Shown here: positions 44,458 through 52,730 of the stretch, one piece after another
Layout of the letters: each line of letters opens with the position of its first letter
How positions within the stretch are numbered: the stretch's first letter is position 1
Assembly (NCBI GenBank): GCA_024102665.1
Contig: JAGFJP010000159.1
Span: forward strand, 59,412 to 123,411
Reading direction: 5' to 3'
Origin: Thiogranum sp.
GTDB lineage: Bacteria > Pseudomonadota > Gammaproteobacteria > DSM-19610
DNA: 64,000 nt
Made by a program: the position numbers and the translations under genes
The notes under the pieces: generated by a model
The model's input: only the letters and a program-made list of their open reading frames with translations
The model's database searches: none
What the model was told of the DNA's origin: nothing

Positions 44458-45616
44458 GGTGGGACTTGCGCTTTCCGGTGGTGGATCACGCGCGATGGCG
44501 TTTCATCTCGGATGCTTGCGAGCACTCGATGATTTTGGAGTGCTGTCGAATGTCTCCGTGTTGTCTTCCGTATCTGGTGGAAGTGTAATCGCCGCGCTCT
44601 ATGCCTACTACCATGAACCGTTTTCCGAATTCGAGCTCAGGGTTCAAACGCTGCTTCGCAAAGGCCTAGTAGGCGGGATTGCGCGCCAGACATGTTTCTC
44701 ACCAGAAACGCCAAAAATATTGGTCGCTCAGATGACATCCGGCGTCGGCGCAGCTGTCGGTCACCTCATTCGCTTGGGTGGCCGCGCCCTAACGGTAGCT
44801 GGTGCAAACCAGAAAAGTGTCGGAAAACTAACGCAACGCATTCAAGCTCCATTCCCACGATTTGCCAGCCGTTCAACAGCTTTCGAACGCCACTTGCGAC
44901 AAAACGTCTTTGGCAAGCTTACGGTTGAACAAGTGGCCAGAGAAGGCCTAGATGTCGTGCTTAATGCGGCAGAACTCATCACAGGCACCGCATTTCGATT
45001 TGGTTCAAAGGAAACAGGCACATGGCGATATGGGCGGCTGGTCGGTGCGCCTCCCCATGTGTCGAAGGCAGTCGCCGCATCCGCTTGCTATCCTGCTCTC
45101 CTACCATCCTTTGACGAGTTTATGGACTTTGAAAGAAGTGGGCAGAAGACGCGACACCGCGTCATGCTGACTGACGGCGGCATTTACGACAATCTGGGCA
45201 TCACCTGCCTCTTGCCAGGGCGTTCAGCTGAGTTTAGCACCAATGTGTCCAACATCGATTTCATCATCGCTTGCGACGCTGGTCAGGGCATGCCATCGGG
45301 ACTGGCTCGCCCATACTTCTGGTCAAGTCGGATGCTGATGACCGTGAATACTATCCACCGGCGCACCCATTCGCTTTCTTATGGATTGCTACACCGGATG
45401 AAAGATACCGGTCAGATTAAGGGTTTCCTGCTACCCTATCTCGGACAGATCGACGAGAGACTGCCCTATATTCCCGACGACCTTGTCAGAAGGCATGAGA
45501 CCTACGATTACCCGACGGATTTCAGCGCCATGAAGGAAGCCGATATCGCGCGCCTCGGCCTGCGGGGCGAACAGTTAACGCGCATTCTGTTAGATTACTA
45601 CCAACCCGATATTTGA
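44441..45616 (+). CDS. Patatin-like phospholipase of the E2-E1-JAB operon
   Basis: A 391-residue protein from GTG 44441, overlapping the previous stop by 17 nt, with CTGGAGG just upstream. Catalytic elements are LALSGGGSRAMAFHLG (oxyanion hole), SSVSGGSV with nucleophile Ser45, and LTDGGIYDNLG with the catalytic Asp (about residue 240). It is distant from the CBASS CapV in this window. It probably damages membrane phospholipid when activated, so I read it as the effector. Third gene of a tightly coupled operon. Confidence 0.8.
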   Translation: MKLQAKVGLALSGGGSRAMAFHLGCLRALDDFGVLSNVSVLSSVSGGSVIAALYAYYHEPFSEFELRVQTLLRKGLVGGIARQTCFSPETPKILVAQMTSGVGAAVGHLIRLGGRALTVAGANQKSVGKLTQRIQAPFPRFASRSTAFERHLRQNVFGKLTVEQVAREGLDVVLNAAELITGTAFRFGSKETGTWRYGRLVGAPPHVSKAVAASACYPALLPSFDEFMDFERSGQKTRHRVMLTDGGIYDNLGITCLLPGRSAEFSTNVSNIDFIIACDAGQGMPSGLARPYFWSSRMLMTVNTIHRRTHSLSYGLLHRMKDTGQIKGFLLPYLGQIDERLPYIPDDLVRRHETYDYPTDFSAMKEADIARLGLRGEQLTRILLDYYQPDI

Positions 45617-46373
45617 ATTGATACTCGCCCGTCTCGCGAACGGGGCTGCGGTTGTCGGCGAGTAAACGGGCTGTGCGTGTTCTCGGCATCAATCCCCGGC
45701 CACTGAAGCTAAACGTCGCGGTCGTCGAAGACCGCCGCTGACTCTTCCATGCAGCTCGCAACCCCAGCCTTCGGAAAACGGTTTCAGATGGCGTCAGCGA
45801 TCCGCGCACCGTCGCCAGCCGCTATGCCATCTAAGGCATAGCCACCGGAGCGCTACCCCGCCTACAGCGGGCGTGGACCCGAAATGCGGAACCGACCACC
45901 CGCAGCATCATCGGCGCAGTGGTGAAGGTGAAAGATCAGGACTGTGCTGAGCAGGTCTGCACTGGCGAGCGGCGGCGTCTCGGCGTAGCATACTGCCGCA
46001 TGGCGGCAGACGGATGTAATCCGCCGAGCAGAGGAGTTCTTCGGCGACGCAGCGAAAGCGCCGCGCTGGCTCGATCGCCGAAGCGCTTTCTAAGTGGCGG
46101 ACGCCAAGGTAGCTGCTCGCCACGCCAGAGGGAAGGGGGTTGGGTTCTGAGCGCCTCGCGCAGGCCGAACACGGCTACTGCGCATAACCCTGCCCCGGCG
46201 ATGCATGACCTGGGGCAAGCGAGCCGCGCTAGAAGCGTGTAATCCAGTCGTTGAACACGGGGTTTTTCGCAGCATTCAGCTTCGACGATATAGCCCGCAG
46301 AAGCTGAGAGAAAGTTTGCGCTGCGTAGGCACTTCGGAGACGGTGTTTAAAGATCAGTAAGGATAAGAACCTC
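45617..46373. other. Intergenic with an antitoxin remnant
   Basis: About 755 bp. A DUF2384-like fragment at 45998-46093 is annotated separately. Other frames are unsupported. I find no attC or terminator here that I can defend. Confidence 0.4.
45998..46093 (+). pseudogene. DUF2384-like antitoxin fragment
   Basis: The frame reads TDVIRRAEEFFGDAAKAPRW and LDRRSAF before a stop at 46091. It matches the module at 30350 (EAERVFGDPAKAARW) but is cut off after about 30 residues and has no clear start. Confidence 0.5.
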
Positions 46374-48080
46374 ATGCTTAACGCGATGCCTTGCAAGAAA
46401 CAGACGGTAATAGATTCGATCGGCTTAGTGCTATGTCACCAGTCACTATCGAATCAAAGTACCAGTTCTACATCAAGACTGATTCTTTATCTGTTTCACG
46501 TTATTTTACTTACAAGTTCATTGGCAGGAACGACTATAGGGTTTGCAGCAGAAGGTGCTAGCAAGCGAGATGTACAGAGCGTTTTCGATGGGGTTGATAG
46601 ATCTTTTAGCGCATCTTCTGGTGAAAAGCCGCCGTGGGAAACAGACGACCTAGCGAGCGGTAAGAAAGCGTTCAAGGACGGAGAGTATTGGAAGGCCCTC
46701 AAACTACTGAGACCGTACGCAGAAGGCGGTGATGTGGAGGCCCAATGGATATTGGGTGAAATATATTCTCATGCACTAAATCTAAATTCTGGAACGCCCA
46801 ATGTTAGGGGTGTTCCACGAGACCTTGATGAAGCAGCGATGTGGTATCGGAAGGCAGCCAAACAAGGTAATCAACAAGCGATTGGCGCTCTCGCGCTTAT
46901 GTATCTGTATGGTCTTGGTCCAAAAGATGCTGAAACTGCCAAGGAGCTGAGGTCTATGGCAGAGCAATATGGAAGCGCAGATGCGGAGTTTAGGCTGGGC
47001 GCTCAGCTCAGCTATGGATTAGGTGTGCCAGAAGATGCGGAAGAGGCCGCCAAATGGCTAAAAAAAGCTGCCTTACAAGACCACGCTGAAGCACAACTCT
47101 TGTTAGGTCAGTTATATCAAGAAGGGCGTGGTGTCAAGATGGATCAGGCGATGGCTGTTAAGCTGTACCGTGCCTCTGCAAATCAAGGTGTGGCTTTGGC
47201 GCAGATGATGCTGGGGATATGCTATGCAAGCGGTGCTGGTGTGGCGCAGAGTAATGAAGCGGCAATAGATTGGACATACAAGGCAGGAAAGTCGTTTCTG
47301 CGCGATGGTAAAATGGAAATGGCCCTTGCGAGATTAGAATTCATCCAAGAAATCAGCCCCGACCACTTTTTAGTGGGACAATTGCGGAACGAAATTTACA
47401 ATAAAGAAAATCGGCCTTCAAAGGACGGAAAAGTTGTAGGCGAACATGCTCAAACTTTTGGTACTGGCTGGCCAGTAAAAGAAGGCTACGTAGTTACTAG
47501 CGCGCATGTAGTTAGCGGGAGTGACGATATAACGCTGCTTCGAGCAGATGGGCAGCAGCTTAAAGCTTCTGTCGTCGCGCAAGATCCTGTGAATGATCTT
47601 GTGATTTTACTGCCAAGCAATCCAGACCTACTCCCAAAAGCATTTACTATCTCTGATGCTCTTTTGCGAGCTGGCGACGAAGTGTTCACCATAGGTTATC
47701 CTCATCCAGATGTGCTGGGCAACGAGCCAAAGCTTACCAACGGCATCATAAGTGCCGCGACTGGGATTGGGGGTGATCCGCGACTATATCAGATATCAAC
47801 CCCAGTTCAGGGCGGCAATAGTGGAGGTCCACTATTTAACACGCGGGGAGAGGTCGTCGGCATTGTCGAGTCAAAACTTAGTGACAAAAAAATGTTTGAG
47901 GCAACGGGTGAGATCCCACAAAATGTCAACTATGCGGTAAAAGTGGCCTATTTGTCGCCGCTGCTACACTCGGTGTTAGCTAAATCGACATCTATAGAAG
48001 AAATACAGGGGAACGCCGGGTCGATGAAAGATATCGCACTCCGTCTTAGAGAGTCCGTTATGATCGTGATCGCTAAATAG
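46374..48080 (+). CDS. Sel1-repeat trypsin-like serine protease
   Basis: A 568-residue protein. An N-terminal signal/anchor (LILYLFHVILLTSSLAGTTI, about residues 36-56) is followed by Sel1-like repeats (about 90-320; EAAMWYRKAAKQGNQQAIGA and similar), and a trypsin-like domain (about 360-560) with His in TSAHVV, Asp in DPVNDLVIL and Ser in GGNSGGPL. It is probably a periplasmic or surface-exposed DegP-like protease that uses the Sel1 repeats to bind partners. It lies between the patatin operon and a group II intron remnant. Start at ATG 46374 is not certain. Confidence 0.8.
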   Translation: MLNAMPCKKQTVIDSIGLVLCHQSLSNQSTSSTSRLILYLFHVILLTSSLAGTTIGFAAEGASKRDVQSVFDGVDRSFSASSGEKPPWETDDLASGKKAFKDGEYWKALKLLRPYAEGGDVEAQWILGEIYSHALNLNSGTPNVRGVPRDLDEAAMWYRKAAKQGNQQAIGALALMYLYGLGPKDAETAKELRSMAEQYGSADAEFRLGAQLSYGLGVPEDAEEAAKWLKKAALQDHAEAQLLLGQLYQEGRGVKMDQAMAVKLYRASANQGVALAQMMLGICYASGAGVAQSNEAAIDWTYKAGKSFLRDGKMEMALARLEFIQEISPDHFLVGQLRNEIYNKENRPSKDGKVVGEHAQTFGTGWPVKEGYVVTSAHVVSGSDDITLLRADGQQLKASVVAQDPVNDLVILLPSNPDLLPKAFTISDALLRAGDEVFTIGYPHPDVLGNEPKLTNGIISAATGIGGDPRLYQISTPVQGGNSGGPLFNTRGEVVGIVESKLSDKKMFEATGEIPQNVNYAVKVAYLSPLLHSVLAKSTSIEEIQGNAGSMKDIALRLRESVMIVIAK

Positions 48081-48106
48081 GGTTGAAGATTTCTAGACCT
48101 TATAAG

Positions 48107-48205
48107 CTGCGGGGGGCGCTCTACGCGATGTACAACCAAGGAACCGGATGCGGGATCTCCGCACGTCCGGGTCTATGCGGGGGCGCTCGGTAACGGCCGT
48201 GTCTG
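48107..48205 (+). mobile_element. Group IIC intron 3' end remnant (domain V and VI)
   Basis: Sequence 48141-48173 fits a group II intron domain V: a GAACCGGATG stem with CGTCCGGGTC and a GGGATCTCC tip, with the characteristic distal bulge. It is followed by a domain-VI-like stem near 48181-48205. Upstream, CTACGCGATGTACAACCAAG is typical of the segment before domain V. The reverse transcriptase is absent. Group IIC introns commonly insert at attC sites, which fits this location. Confidence 0.65.
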
Positions 48206-48229
48206 CCGCGAGAGAGTTTACGATCCGCT

Positions 48230-48952
48230 ATGTTTATTAGCACTCTAAGCAAGCACTTACCATCTGCCGTAGGGTACATTCAGACACCGCCTGGAGACTG
48301 CATGCTCGAGGTGGTTCATCTGGTCGAGTCGGCCCGTTATCACTTGTTCGGTCTTGAGCGATTGACATCTGGGCGCGGAAGAGCCCCGCCCGCCTTTGAA
48401 CCAGGCGTGGATTTCGCGGGAGAAATTCTAGATGCACACTGGAGAACAATGGCATCATGGATCGAGTTTGAGGCCTTCTTGGGCGCAACCAAGCGGTGTC
48501 TGGACCGTGCATGGTGCTGCCTTGGAGAAGCGCTCGGGGATGAGGCTTCTGAAATCCGTACGTTGGGCGGTGCGGTGTACAATTTGAACAAGAAAGTGCG
48601 AGATGAGAGCCTGAAAAGCTTCATAAGTCAACTCTCGTATTTCAAGCAGCTAGTAGCTGCTTGGACGGAGTGGGGACAAGAGCTAGCGGATCTACGCAAC
48701 TATGTAGAACATCAGGCCCCGCTGGGCGGACGTTCATTCGGGTTTACCCAAGAAACCGAAACCGGTGCTGTGATTCGGATTTTCATACCTGATGAGATAC
48801 CACGTGGCAAAGGCAAAGTCCCGAAGAAGGTACTTACCTTCAGCAAACAAATAAGTGCCAACGAATATGGCAGCAATACGATGGCCCGACTCGATAAACT
48901 AGTTAGCGACCTGCTGCGCAACGGTGAGTTACTCAAATATGGGGAGCTCTAA
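48230..48952 (+). CDS. Cassette hypothetical protein
   Basis: A 240-residue protein with a helical centre (SYFKQLVAAWTEWGQELADL) and a C-terminal basic stretch. No signal peptide, no recognised domain. The stop TAA lies in the R'' box of attC site 7, so it is the last gene of a cassette. It starts 25 bp after the group II intron remnant. Confidence 0.6.
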   Translation: MFISTLSKHLPSAVGYIQTPPGDCMLEVVHLVESARYHLFGLERLTSGRGRAPPAFEPGVDFAGEILDAHWRTMASWIEFEAFLGATKRCLDRAWCCLGEALGDEASEIRTLGGAVYNLNKKVRDESLKSFISQLSYFKQLVAAWTEWGQELADLRNYVEHQAPLGGRSFGFTQETETGAVIRIFIPDEIPRGKGKVPKKVLTFSKQISANEYGSNTMARLDKLVSDLLRNGELLKYGEL

Positions 48953-49030
48953 CCAGTCACTTCAGCCGACGGGAAGGGCCGGGGGTTTCTACAAGACGGG
49001 TGCCGGGCGCGGCGCAATAACACGTTAGAT
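48947..49030 (+). other. attC site 7
   Basis: R'' CTCTAAC, R' GTTAGAT at 49024-49030, long stem CAGCCGACGGGAAGG / complement-like strand between. The next cassette starts TTAGATC and its own R'' (GATCTAA) matches it exactly. Confidence 0.85.
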
Positions 49031-49037
49031 CTCAATT

Positions 49038-49115
49038 ATGGGGTTCTATTTGAATTGGAAGGCGTTGGCTATGGGTGGCATTGTTACTGCTGTGCTCTCG
49101 GTGGCGGGCTGCTAG
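49038..49115 (+). CDS. Tiny lipoprotein signal-peptide ORF
   Basis: A 25-codon frame in the mini-cassette between attC sites 7 and 8. It encodes MGFYLNWKALAMGGIVTAVL and ends with SVAGC then stop, a complete lipobox with the Cys as the last residue. It could be a truncated lipoprotein gene, or a working entericidin-like peptide. No ribosome site is obvious. Confidence 0.45.
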   Translation: MGFYLNWKALAMGGIVTAVLSVAGC

Positions 49116-49135
49116 CCAGTCGCACTAAAAAGTCG

Positions 49136-49181
49136 ATCTAAAAATGATGAGACAGAAGGCCTCATCCAACCAGGGTTTCCA
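49136..49181 (+). other. attC site 8 (short)
   Basis: R'' ATCTAAA (GATCTAA pairs with TTAGATC at the cassette start), small stem ATGAGAC / CCTCATC, R' GTTTCCA (poor). The short length and weak R' make it a decayed site. Confidence 0.5.
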
Positions 49182-49183
49182 TT

Positions 49184-49771
49184 ATGGCATCGAAGGCGCT
49201 ACAGACATTCGAACACGCAATTCAGGATGCGGTTGATCTCCTGTCCCACTTTGATTTCCTGAACAAGAAACCACCGCCACCGGAGATTGAGGTTCTTAAA
49301 CGGGCCAGCCTAGTTATGGCGCTTGCCGCTTTGGAGACCTATTTCGAAGATCTGCTTGTAGAGTCGGTCTCCGCGCTGTGTGAACAGAATAGCGCAGACA
49401 AACGGTTGTCCGAATTCTTCCGAACATCGCTTGAGAGCGACCTAAAGACATTCCATACGCCAAGCACCGACCGGGTGCGAACAATGTTCGTGAAGTATCT
49501 AGGGAATGACGTAACCGAGGGGTGGTCATGGAACCACTGTGATCCGGCAAAGGCGAGGGCAGAGCTTAATCGTCTAGCTAAGAAGCGCGGAGACATCGCG
49601 CACAGGTCCTGGCGGCCTTTGCCAGGGCAGCCAATGCAGCACGCGGTTACACGAGATGCGATGCGGAAGTATATCCATTTCATTAAGGAGCTTGCGAAGG
49701 CAACCGACGTGCACGTGCAGGATAACTCTAACAGTGCGCTCCAGGCGACAGCCTTGACGGGCCGCGCCTGA
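49184..49771 (+). CDS. HEPN-domain protein (RiboL-PSP/MAE_28990-like)
   Basis: A 195-residue protein. A helical core (LKRASLVMALAALETYFEDL) and the RxxxxH motif in KKRGDIAHRSW (Arg about 149, His about 154) mark the HEPN fold, whose members are often RNases. The last 15 residues are encoded by the attC itself, because the R'' box CTCTAAC starts at 49726 and the stop is at 49769-49771. So the C-terminus is written by the recombination site. Confidence 0.7.
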   Translation: MASKALQTFEHAIQDAVDLLSHFDFLNKKPPPPEIEVLKRASLVMALAALETYFEDLLVESVSALCEQNSADKRLSEFFRTSLESDLKTFHTPSTDRVRTMFVKYLGNDVTEGWSWNHCDPAKARAELNRLAKKRGDIAHRSWRPLPGQPMQHAVTRDAMRKYIHFIKELAKATDVHVQDNSNSALQATALTGRA

Positions 49772-49786
49772 GCGCTAGCGTTATAC
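49726..49786 (+). other. attC site 9
   Basis: R'' CTCTAAC (49726-49732), L''/L' arms AGGCG... / GCGCCTGAG, R' GTTATAC at 49780-49786. Overlaps the 3' end of the HEPN gene. The R'' does not pair with the start of this cassette, so the cassette boundary was altered. Confidence 0.7.
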
Positions 49787-49795
49787 CGCTAGGGA

Positions 49796-50014
49796 GTGTT
49801 GCGAATTACAACGAATCCACACGCCATTGATGAAGTCTGGACTCGAAACAAGTCGCACGAAGGCGACGAATTCGAAACCAAGACAGGGAAGCCTTGTACT
49901 TACGACATTGACGGCGAAATATTTCGCACTAGCCGTACGGATCTTCCTCCGCGCAGGATTCTCCTCGGCATCGAACATGATAACGTTCTGATGACATTCA
50001 AAGCCCTTATATAA
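49796..50014 (+). CDS. Small cassette hypothetical protein
   Basis: A 72-residue frame with TTG start (a GTG at 49793 also fits). Charged and soluble (NKSHEGDEFETKTGKPCTYD), beta-rich by composition. No family recognised. Likely the gene of a short cassette. Confidence 0.5.
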   Translation: MLRITTNPHAIDEVWTRNKSHEGDEFETKTGKPCTYDIDGEIFRTSRTDLPPRRILLGIEHDNVLMTFKALI

Positions 50015-50039
50015 TATGCTGACGATCCAACGGAAAAAA

Positions 50040-50117
50040 TTCTACGATGATGCGCATGTTCACTATCGATGAGTGCTCGCGCTTTCGCGGAACGTTTTTT
50101 CTACAGGCTCGTTAGGC
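50040..50117 (+). other. attC site 10 (tentative)
   Basis: A good R' GTTAGGC at 50111-50117 ends this stretch, with a CGCGCTTTCGCG hairpin just upstream. The R'' box is not clear. Confidence 0.35.
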
Positions 50118-50144
50118 GTCGTCGGGGAATCGGTAGAGTTTCAG

Positions 50145-50738
50145 ATGATTGATTGGATCAGTAACAATAAAGAGTGGCTGTTCGGTGGTGTAGGAGTCGC
50201 GGTCGTTGCGTTCGTTTCGACGGCATTGTGGCGTAACGTCTCAGTAGTTTGCGTTGCTTCCAAGCTTAGTCGATCCTGTGCAAGCTATTTGCCGAATTTT
50301 CTACTCAGAAGACTATTCAAACCGCTATCCCTGGAAACTCTTGTAAATATTGACCTCCGACCTCGTGGCGATTCAATCAATATGAATCTCGGCGAGTTAC
50401 CGGCCGCGAAAATCTGGCTTCAGATTATCAACCACTCTCCCTTTGACATTGAGCTGGCGAATATGACAGTGGAATTGTGGTGTGGAGCCGCAACTGTTGA
50501 TTTGAGCAGAGTAGAGAGTATTTCCATTAAGGCTCACAGCACCAACAACGATGTGCTGGTGAAAGGCGCGCTTACTGGTGAGCAGGCGGAGTACTGTTCT
50601 AGGTTGACCGAAGGCGACTACCTTGGAATAAGGATAAACGCGTCTTTCAAATCTCCCTTTGCAAGCTTCTCGAAAGATACAGGGCAAATGGAATGTTTGC
50701 ATGTACGAACGTTAAACAAACGCGAGGCGATCGTCTGA
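50145..50738 (+). CDS. Cassette membrane-anchored hypothetical protein
   Basis: A 197-residue protein from ATG 50145, with a single N-terminal membrane segment (WLFGGVGVAVVAFVSTALWR) and a beta-rich cytosolic or periplasmic remainder (IIDHSPFDIEL-like strand). The longer frame to 50073 has a less likely N-terminus. The stop overlaps attC site 11's R'' box. No family recognised. Confidence 0.6.
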   Translation: MIDWISNNKEWLFGGVGVAVVAFVSTALWRNVSVVCVASKLSRSCASYLPNFLLRRLFKPLSLETLVNIDLRPRGDSINMNLGELPAAKIWLQIINHSPFDIELANMTVELWCGAATVDLSRVESISIKAHSTNNDVLVKGALTGEQAEYCSRLTEGDYLGIRINASFKSPFASFSKDTGQMECLHVRTLNKREAIV

Positions 50739-50782
50739 CCATCGGACCGTGCGACGTCGGCTGAGACGAACGTGCGTTAACG
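50733..50782 (+). other. attC site 11
   Basis: R'' GTCTGAC (two mismatches to GCCTAAC), R' GTTAACG at 50776-50782. The stem is short. Confidence 0.5.
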
Positions 50783-50829
50783 TCTAGAGGGGTTTTGGTG
50801 CGTCACGTCGTTCGAGAGGGGCCTATGCC

Positions 50830-51465
50830 ATGCGCGATTATCTACCGCCCATTCACATCAACGTTACAGGCTCTCTTCGCGGCTTCTTGAAGTCGATGGC
50901 GAACATTGCGGAGAAGTCGGGAGCCTTCACCGTCGATCAAGAGCTGGACGCATTCGGCACCAGCGGCTGCGATGTCGTCAACCTCCGCCTCATTAAGTCG
51001 CCTCAACATAGGGGTCTTGGCGGTCAGCTAATTGTTCAGCCTGAGAGGAAAAACAGTGTTGCGGTCGAGATCAGAGCGGAACGATGGAGCCCTGATGATC
51101 CCCCTACCTACGAAACCTATGTCGCAGAAGGAAGAGCTTTGATTGGTCCCCTTCTCTCTGCATACAACCGCGAGTTCGGAACGCGATACCGCATGACAAT
51201 TCCAGCAAAGTGTAAGCTCCAACCGAAGCTGCCCCCTCAAAGTGCCAAGCTGTTTAGGCGCTTCGCTGCTCTTTCAAACAAGTCGGGGTTACACTGGCTG
51301 GACTGGCGGCGGTTTTATGAGTTTGTCCGAGATAGTCGCATGCGCAGGCGACTTGCCGATGAAGACATGGTGCGTCTGCTCGTCAAAGAGGGCTTCTCCG
51401 AACAACATGCTCGCCATATCGCCGAGATCTATGGTCATCTCCGGGAATTCAAGCAGCTTGCGTAA
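50830..51465 (+). CDS. Cassette hypothetical protein
   Basis: A 211-residue protein. N-terminal beta-rich part (HINVTGSLRGFLKSMANIAE), C-terminal helical part (RMRRRLADEDMVRLLVKEGF). No signal peptide, no recognised domain. Next to attC site 12 at its 3' end. Confidence 0.6.
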   Translation: MRDYLPPIHINVTGSLRGFLKSMANIAEKSGAFTVDQELDAFGTSGCDVVNLRLIKSPQHRGLGGQLIVQPERKNSVAVEIRAERWSPDDPPTYETYVAEGRALIGPLLSAYNREFGTRYRMTIPAKCKLQPKLPPQSAKLFRRFAALSNKSGLHWLDWRRFYEFVRDSRMRRRLADEDMVRLLVKEGFSEQHARHIAEIYGHLREFKQLA

Positions 51466-51470
51466 CCGGC

Positions 51471-51521
51471 CCCTAACCAGTCAATTCACTGGACGCCGCG
51501 CGACTGAGGCGAGGCTTAGGT
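51471..51521 (+). other. attC site 12 (truncated)
   Basis: R'' CCCTAAC and the typical CAGTCAATTCACTGGACGCC left arm are clear; the right half is short and R' is poor (GCTTAGG). Probably decayed. Confidence 0.5.
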
Positions 51522-51653
51522 CAGTCAATAAGGTCAAAGTCCGGAGGATATGGTAAGCGCGTGCCGAACATGTCGCTCCTGCCGACCGCTTGCGGCTGGA
51601 ACGCGGCAAACAGCGCCGCGCCCCCGGTGTGAGATTTGCGCCGCACTCGGCCC

Positions 51654-51977
51654 TTACCTGGCGGAGTCGATAAACTTCGCAAGTTTATCCCGATCATGTG
51701 ACCAGAATATGGCAAGCCCGTGATCTTGTGATTGCTCCAAGTTCAGAAGGTTGAACACCCCGGCGAGCACAGCAGCAGGGACAACCTGCAACGTCCCAAA
51801 CTTGTCTGTCCAACATTTCGCCTTGACGGCGACGCTGTTTGTGGCGCTGTTCGACACTTCGCATCTAATCGACATCAGTCGAATCTCGTGCAGCCTTACT
51901 ACAACGTCAGCTGTGCGGCTGCCGAGCTTGAATTCTCTATTGCGTTTCCCAAGCATCAGTTTCTGAGAGTCGCTCAT
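51654..51977 (-). CDS. Minus-strand cassette hypothetical protein
   Basis: A 107-residue protein from ATG 51977 (MSDSQKLMLGKRNREFKLGS). Beta-rich, with VVVRLHEIRLMSIRCEVSNS in the middle. The longer frame to 52046 has an unlikely N-terminus. It may be cotranscribed with the two minus-strand genes upstream. Confidence 0.5.
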   Translation of the reverse strand: MSDSQKLMLGKRNREFKLGSRTADVVVRLHEIRLMSIRCEVSNSATNSVAVKAKCWTDKFGTLQVVPAAVLAGVFNLLNLEQSQDHGLAIFWSHDRDKLAKFIDSAR

Positions 51978-52117
51978 TGCGAAAGATCTCGTTCGCCCGA
52001 ACCGCATCCTCCGATGATTCGTCAGGTGTCCAGCGTTCTGGCGCACGTGGCATCGTGTAGGTCTCCAAGTCCGGAATGTGTCAGTGTTCTACTATCACCG
52101 CGATTAACAGCGTCGGC

Positions 52118-52318
52118 TCACTCCTTGCTAGAGGATCCGGTCGCGTCCGCCTCGTCGCCGTACTCTTTCATAAGCTGTTCGATGATGTATGGGAGCAACC
52201 ACCTTGCGACGATTTTGGCATCCGGAACTCCTACAGAAGGAAGCATCCTGATTTTCCCGGCTTCGGCAGGCCCGGGTGCATCGCCGTGTATCGCTTCTGC
52301 ATCGCTATCACTGTCCAT
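52118..52318 (-). CDS. Small acidic protein coupled to the DUF2384 gene
   Basis: A 66-residue protein from ATG 52318, overlapping the stop of the upstream DUF2384-type gene. Acidic N-terminus (MDSDSDAEAIHGDAPGPAEA), helical middle (KIVARWLLPYIIEQLMKEYG). No family recognised. The overlap suggests the two are translationally coupled. Confidence 0.5.
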   Translation of the reverse strand: MDSDSDAEAIHGDAPGPAEAGKIRMLPSVGVPDAKIVARWLLPYIIEQLMKEYGDEADATGSSSKE

Positions 52319-52730
52319 TGAGCATCCCTTTGACGTAATCATAAACATCACGGAAGCCATCTTCGGCGTTTATCATGTGTGCAAGCGGCGCTTCGGATCC
52401 CCAAGGGCGAGTATAGCCGTCTTGTGGGACCGCAGAATTGTTCAGCCAATTGGTGACGTTTGTTATTGAAAACAGCTGCTCGAGGTCGCCGTAGAGAACG
52501 ACGATGTACGCGAGGCGGGTTAGTTGGTCGTCGGTGAGTGTTCGAAGTGCATCCGGCGTCACGTTCTTTAGGTCGCCAAGGCTGCTTTGCGTTCCTAGCC
52601 GGAGTAAACCGATCATCGCCGGTTCGGACAGTTGCAAGACGGCTGCGATCTTGAAAAAGATCGAAACAAGTGCCGCTGCTTCTTCTTCATCGGGTAGGTT
52701 GGCAAGGGGCTCGCTAGGATGATCGACCAT
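52308..52730 (-). CDS. DUF2384-type (MbcA/ParS/Xre) antitoxin-like protein
   Basis: A 140-residue protein. The N-terminal half is helical and acidic; the C-terminal half (FSITNVTNWLNNSAVP, TRPWGSEAPLAHMI, VYDYVKGML) matches the module in the gene at 39408. No helix-turn-helix is obvious. The next gene overlaps it. No toxin with a RES or related motif is next to it, so its partner is unknown. Confidence 0.6.
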   Translation of the reverse strand: MVDHPSEPLANLPDEEEAAALVSIFFKIAAVLQLSEPAMIGLLRLGTQSSLGDLKNVTPDALRTLTDDQLTRLAYIVVLYGDLEQLFSITNVTNWLNNSAVPQDGYTRPWGSEAPLAHMINAEDGFRDVYDYVKGMLNGQ

